A stretch of 64,000 bases of DNA, from positions 62,001-126,000 of the forward strand of contig JBFONV010000003.1 of the NCBI GenBank assembly GCA_040779335.1, written 5' to 3'. The notes under the pieces were generated by a model. The model was given only the letters and a program-made list of their open reading frames with translations, was not told the DNA's origin and made no database searches. This DNA comes from JBFONV01 sp040779335. Lineage in GTDB: Bacteria > Pseudomonadota > Gammaproteobacteria > Enterobacterales > Alteromonadaceae. The translations under genes were made by a program, and so were the position numbers. How positions within the stretch are numbered: the first letter of the stretch is position 1; each line of letters opens with the position of its first letter. This document shows positions 61,844-64,000 of the stretch, in pieces.

Positions 61844-62308
61844 ATGACGCCAGCAATAAATACCTTAAAGAAAGCAAAAATCAACTACGAAATTCATGAA
61901 TATAACCATGAATCGTCTAATGAATCTTATGGAATGGAAGCGGCGAAAAAGCTTGGGATATCACCTAAATTAGTGTTTAAAACCTTAGTTGTCAGTACTG
62001 AGAATAATGAACTGATCGTTGGTATTGTCCCTGTTGATGAAAAGCTGAATATGAAATTAATTGCTAAAGCGGTAGGTGCAAAAAAAGCAATAATGGCCAA
62101 CACTCAAGATGTGATGCGAACAACTGGTTATGTGTTAGGTGGCGTTAGTCCGCTAGGTCAGAAAAAAAGCCTTCGTACCGTAATCGATCAGTCAGCATTT
62201 GAATACCCGATTATTTATGTGAGTGCTGGCCGGCGAGGATTAGAAATAGCGTTGTCAGCGCAAGACTTACAATTATTGACTAAGGCAACACAAACTAATA
62301 TTTGTTAA
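61844..62308 (+). CDS. ybaK: Cys-tRNA(Pro)/Cys-tRNA(Cys) deacylase YbaK
   Basis: Trans-editing enzyme of 154 residues that hydrolyses mischarged Cys-tRNA(Pro). Seen: INYEIHEYNHES, EAAKKLGISPKLVFKTLVVS with the conserved Lys, VDEKLNMKLIAKAVGAKKAIMA, and GYVLGGVSPLGQKKSLRTVID. The length matches E. coli YbaK (159). Confidence 0.93.
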   Translation: MTPAINTLKKAKINYEIHEYNHESSNESYGMEAAKKLGISPKLVFKTLVVSTENNELIVGIVPVDEKLNMKLIAKAVGAKKAIMANTQDVMRTTGYVLGGVSPLGQKKSLRTVIDQSAFEYPIIYVSAGRRGLEIALSAQDLQLLTKATQTNIC

Positions 62309-62359
62309 TTCGATAGTATTCTGCTTAAATAATAGTCGATCAATTCAAGGACGTGATAA

Positions 62360-62761
62360 ATGCAGACTTACACCTTACCTTTTGCTCAAATTAATATACT
62401 GCGTGATGACGTTGCTGAAGTTATAGTCAACCACGGCGTGGAATTTGATCTTGAATTAGTTCGTCAATACCATGAGTTTTTACTTTCGCACTTAACTGCA
62501 CCATTTTCTCTGCTGATTAATAAAATTAATTCCTATAGTTATGATTTTGAGGCCCAGCAAAATATTGCCACTCTTCCTGAAATCAACGTTATGGCTGTGG
62601 TAACTTATAACGAAATTACTCACGTAACGACAGAAACTTTAGCTTCTTATCCTAGAAAAATAGATTGGGAACTTTCCTTTTTTACTGATAGGGAAGCAGC
62701 GTTAGCATGGTTATTCTCAATGCAATCAGCATGTCAGGAGCAGGATCAGAATCACGGCTAA
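62360..62761 (+). CDS. SpoIIAA-like hypothetical protein
   Basis: Soluble protein of 133 residues. The order strand (FAQINILRDDVAEVIVNHGVEFDLELVRQYHEFLLSHL), strand (FSLLINKINSYSYDFEAQQ), strand (INVMAVVTYNEI) and C-terminal helix (FFTDREAALAWLFS) is that of SpoIIAA/STAS-like proteins, and the ending D-R-E-x-A-L-x-W-L is common in that group. No catalytic motif. It follows ybaK by 52 bases and may share its transcript. Function unknown. Confidence 0.6.
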   Translation: MQTYTLPFAQINILRDDVAEVIVNHGVEFDLELVRQYHEFLLSHLTAPFSLLINKINSYSYDFEAQQNIATLPEINVMAVVTYNEITHVTTETLASYPRKIDWELSFFTDREAALAWLFSMQSACQEQDQNHG

Positions 62762-62911
62762 TTTCTATATATTAAAAGAAAGGGGATATACTGCCTTTTT
62801 TAATATCTAGCAAGAGGTCATCTGACTTTCGAGCGTTAATAGCCACTTCTTAGGTTAAAAATACTTATACCTTAATTATTGCTTTCCATTTTAGTTAAAT
62901 GCTCGTAGTGC

Positions 62912-63367
62912 TTAAGTTCTATCAGTGATGTAGGTGTCGTAGTCGGGAATGGATTTAACATATTCACAGTCAAATAGTGGAGAGGTTACTAATAAATCGG
63001 CGGTTGCATGATTACAGGCCACCGGAATATTCCATACTGCAGCTAATCTAAGTAGGGCTTTTACATCGGGATCATGAGGTTGTGCTTCTAGTGGGTCCCA
63101 AAAGAAAATCATCATATCAATTTTTTGTTCAGTGATCAGTGCACCAATTTGTTGATCGCCACCTAACGGGCCACTGATCAGCCGGTTAATGCTCAGTTGG
63201 GTTTTTTGACTAAGTAACGTGCCCGTTGTGCCTGTTGCATAAAGTTTGTGTTTAGCAAGTTTATCCTCATATTGCTGGCACCAGCCAATAAGATCCTGTT
63301 TCATGTTGTCATGAGCAACCAGTGCAATAGATTTTAGTTTATTGGCAACAACGGATTTATAATGCAT
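62912..63367 (-). CDS. mgsA: Methylglyoxal synthase
   Basis: Enzyme of 151 residues that turns dihydroxyacetone phosphate into methylglyoxal and phosphate, a bypass of lower glycolysis. Conserved sites: ALVAHDNMKQDLI, the phosphate loop YATGTTGTLL, GPLGGDQQIG with the catalytic Asp (Asp71, same number as in E. coli), and FFWDPLEAQPHDPDVKALLRL. The length equals E. coli MgsA (152). Confidence 0.95.
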   Translation of the reverse strand: MHYKSVVANKLKSIALVAHDNMKQDLIGWCQQYEDKLAKHKLYATGTTGTLLSQKTQLSINRLISGPLGGDQQIGALITEQKIDMMIFFWDPLEAQPHDPDVKALLRLAAVWNIPVACNHATADLLVTSPLFDCEYVKSIPDYDTYITDRT

Positions 63368-63450
63368 GAGTTAATATTACTGTTAATAATCATTGAGTGT
63401 TAAGCCTATCATATTCAACAGTAAAGCCAAGCTGTTGCTGTCCTCAATAT

Positions 63451-63819
63451 TTACGCTGAATTGCTATGTAATGCTATGCGATTTCCCTCGCTATCATGAA
63501 TAATGGCGCGATAGCCATGCGGCCCCATAGATTGTTTTGCAGCAATTATCTTGCCGCCGTGTGCTACTGTTTGTTCTATCGCGTCCTCTAATCGCCCATC
63601 GACATTGAAATAGATAAGGGGACCATGGGTAAATATATCTTCTTGAGGAGAGGGTAATAGACAACCTGATACATTAGTGGTTGCATGCGGTAAAATACCA
63701 AATTCATACTGTTCAAACGCTTGCTTTTCGACCTTGTCACCTAATATGGCACTGTAAAAACCGATGGCTCGGTTGAGATCTGTTACCGGTATATCAATCC
63801 AAACGATCTGATTTTTCAT
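63451..63819 (-). CDS. VOC-family (glyoxalase-like) protein
   Basis: Protein of 122 residues with the paired beta-alpha-beta units of the vicinal-oxygen-chelate fold: IVWIDIPVTDLNRAIGFYSAIL, an internal strand set (GPLIYFNVDGRLEDAIEQTVAHGGKII), and the end GYRAIIHDSEGNRIALHS with the usual Glu metal ligand region. Upstream of mgsA on the same strand, 83 bases away. A link to methylglyoxal removal is possible from context, but the sequence is of the general PhnB/bleomycin-resistance-like type rather than GloA. Confidence 0.8.
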   Translation of the reverse strand: MKNQIVWIDIPVTDLNRAIGFYSAILGDKVEKQAFEQYEFGILPHATTNVSGCLLPSPQEDIFTHGPLIYFNVDGRLEDAIEQTVAHGGKIIAAKQSMGPHGYRAIIHDSEGNRIALHSNSA

Positions 63820-64000
63820 TAGGCTTCCTTAATGATTCGTTGTTTAAATCTATTTATTAACTATTTGCCAATAATGAAAATTTTTCCAGATTAACAAGGA
63901 AGGTTTTTTCTCAATTTATTCCATGTTAATTGATTTGCTATCAGGTAGAATTAAAGTCTATTGTACCGATGACAACTCTAGCTTTAGTAATTTCTATGCG
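63820..64000. other. Right-edge spacer, no gene seen
   Basis: AT-rich sequence beyond the VOC gene start. No supportable open frame before the window ends. Confidence 0.4.

Noticed and set aside
1..64000. CRISPR arrays, prophage, intact insertion sequences, rRNA
   Set aside because: No regularly spaced direct repeats, phage structural genes, transposase frames or rRNA sequence were seen on reading through.

Overview
The window is chromosomal DNA of an AT-rich gammaproteobacterium. Gene content and order (cmoA-cmoB, aspS-ruvC-ruvA-ruvB, ybgC-tolQRAB-pal-cpoB-tRNA-Lys-nadA, yfbR next to alaA) fit the marine Alteromonadales, most likely the Colwelliaceae (Colwellia/Thalassotalea type). The family assignment is inference from style and synteny; no search was run.

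Layout. 1-7.1 kb: tail of a chemotaxis receptor, a MASE1/CHASE histidine kinase, and an RND efflux pair with the permease ahead of its adaptor. 7.2-25 kb: housekeeping and regulatory genes: a sirtuin, a GNAT protein, ilvI-ilvH on the minus strand behind a readable leader peptide and attenuator, a REC/HD-GYP protein, yfbR, alaA, an LRAT-like protein, a TPR membrane protein, a patatin, a dGTPase, a periplasmic solute-binding protein with a convergent LysR gene, cmoA-cmoB and a GGDEF protein. 25.4-37.6 kb: conserved core of aspS, ruvCAB, tol-pal, three identical tRNA-Lys genes, nadA and tRNA-Ser(GGA). A strong minus-strand promoter/terminator pair between ruvB and ybgC suggests an unannotated small RNA.

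38-52 kb is accessory and is the most unusual part. A 1160-residue winged-helix/nSTAND-type ATPase/TPR membrane regulator and a DP-EP-like protein are read leftward. Divergently lie an AraC-type regulator, a dedicated NusG/RfaH-like elongation factor, four genes that appear to be one family (two clear DUF2589 proteins and two divergent relatives), a zinc-ribbon protein and three small proteins. One of the three resembles a polymorphic-toxin domain and one has a possible His/Cys dyad. Terminator-like hairpins lie inside this gene run, which would give the NusG-like factor a job. Directly downstream is a two-gene unit: a pentameric ligand-gated ion channel homologue (pro-loop type) and a dCache receptor whose cytoplasmic part looks like a degenerate chemoreceptor hairpin.

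52-58 kb is a sugar-use locus (GH1 beta-glucosidase, GPH transporter, LacI regulator, perfect operator palindrome). Its TonB-dependent receptor component is broken: a 5'-truncated barrel on the plus strand and a frameshifted relic on the minus strand. 58-64 kb holds two further solute-binding proteins, an AAA-type ATPase, yceH, a bolA-family gene, ybaK, mgsA and a VOC protein. No CRISPR array, intact insertion sequence, integrase or rRNA gene was seen.
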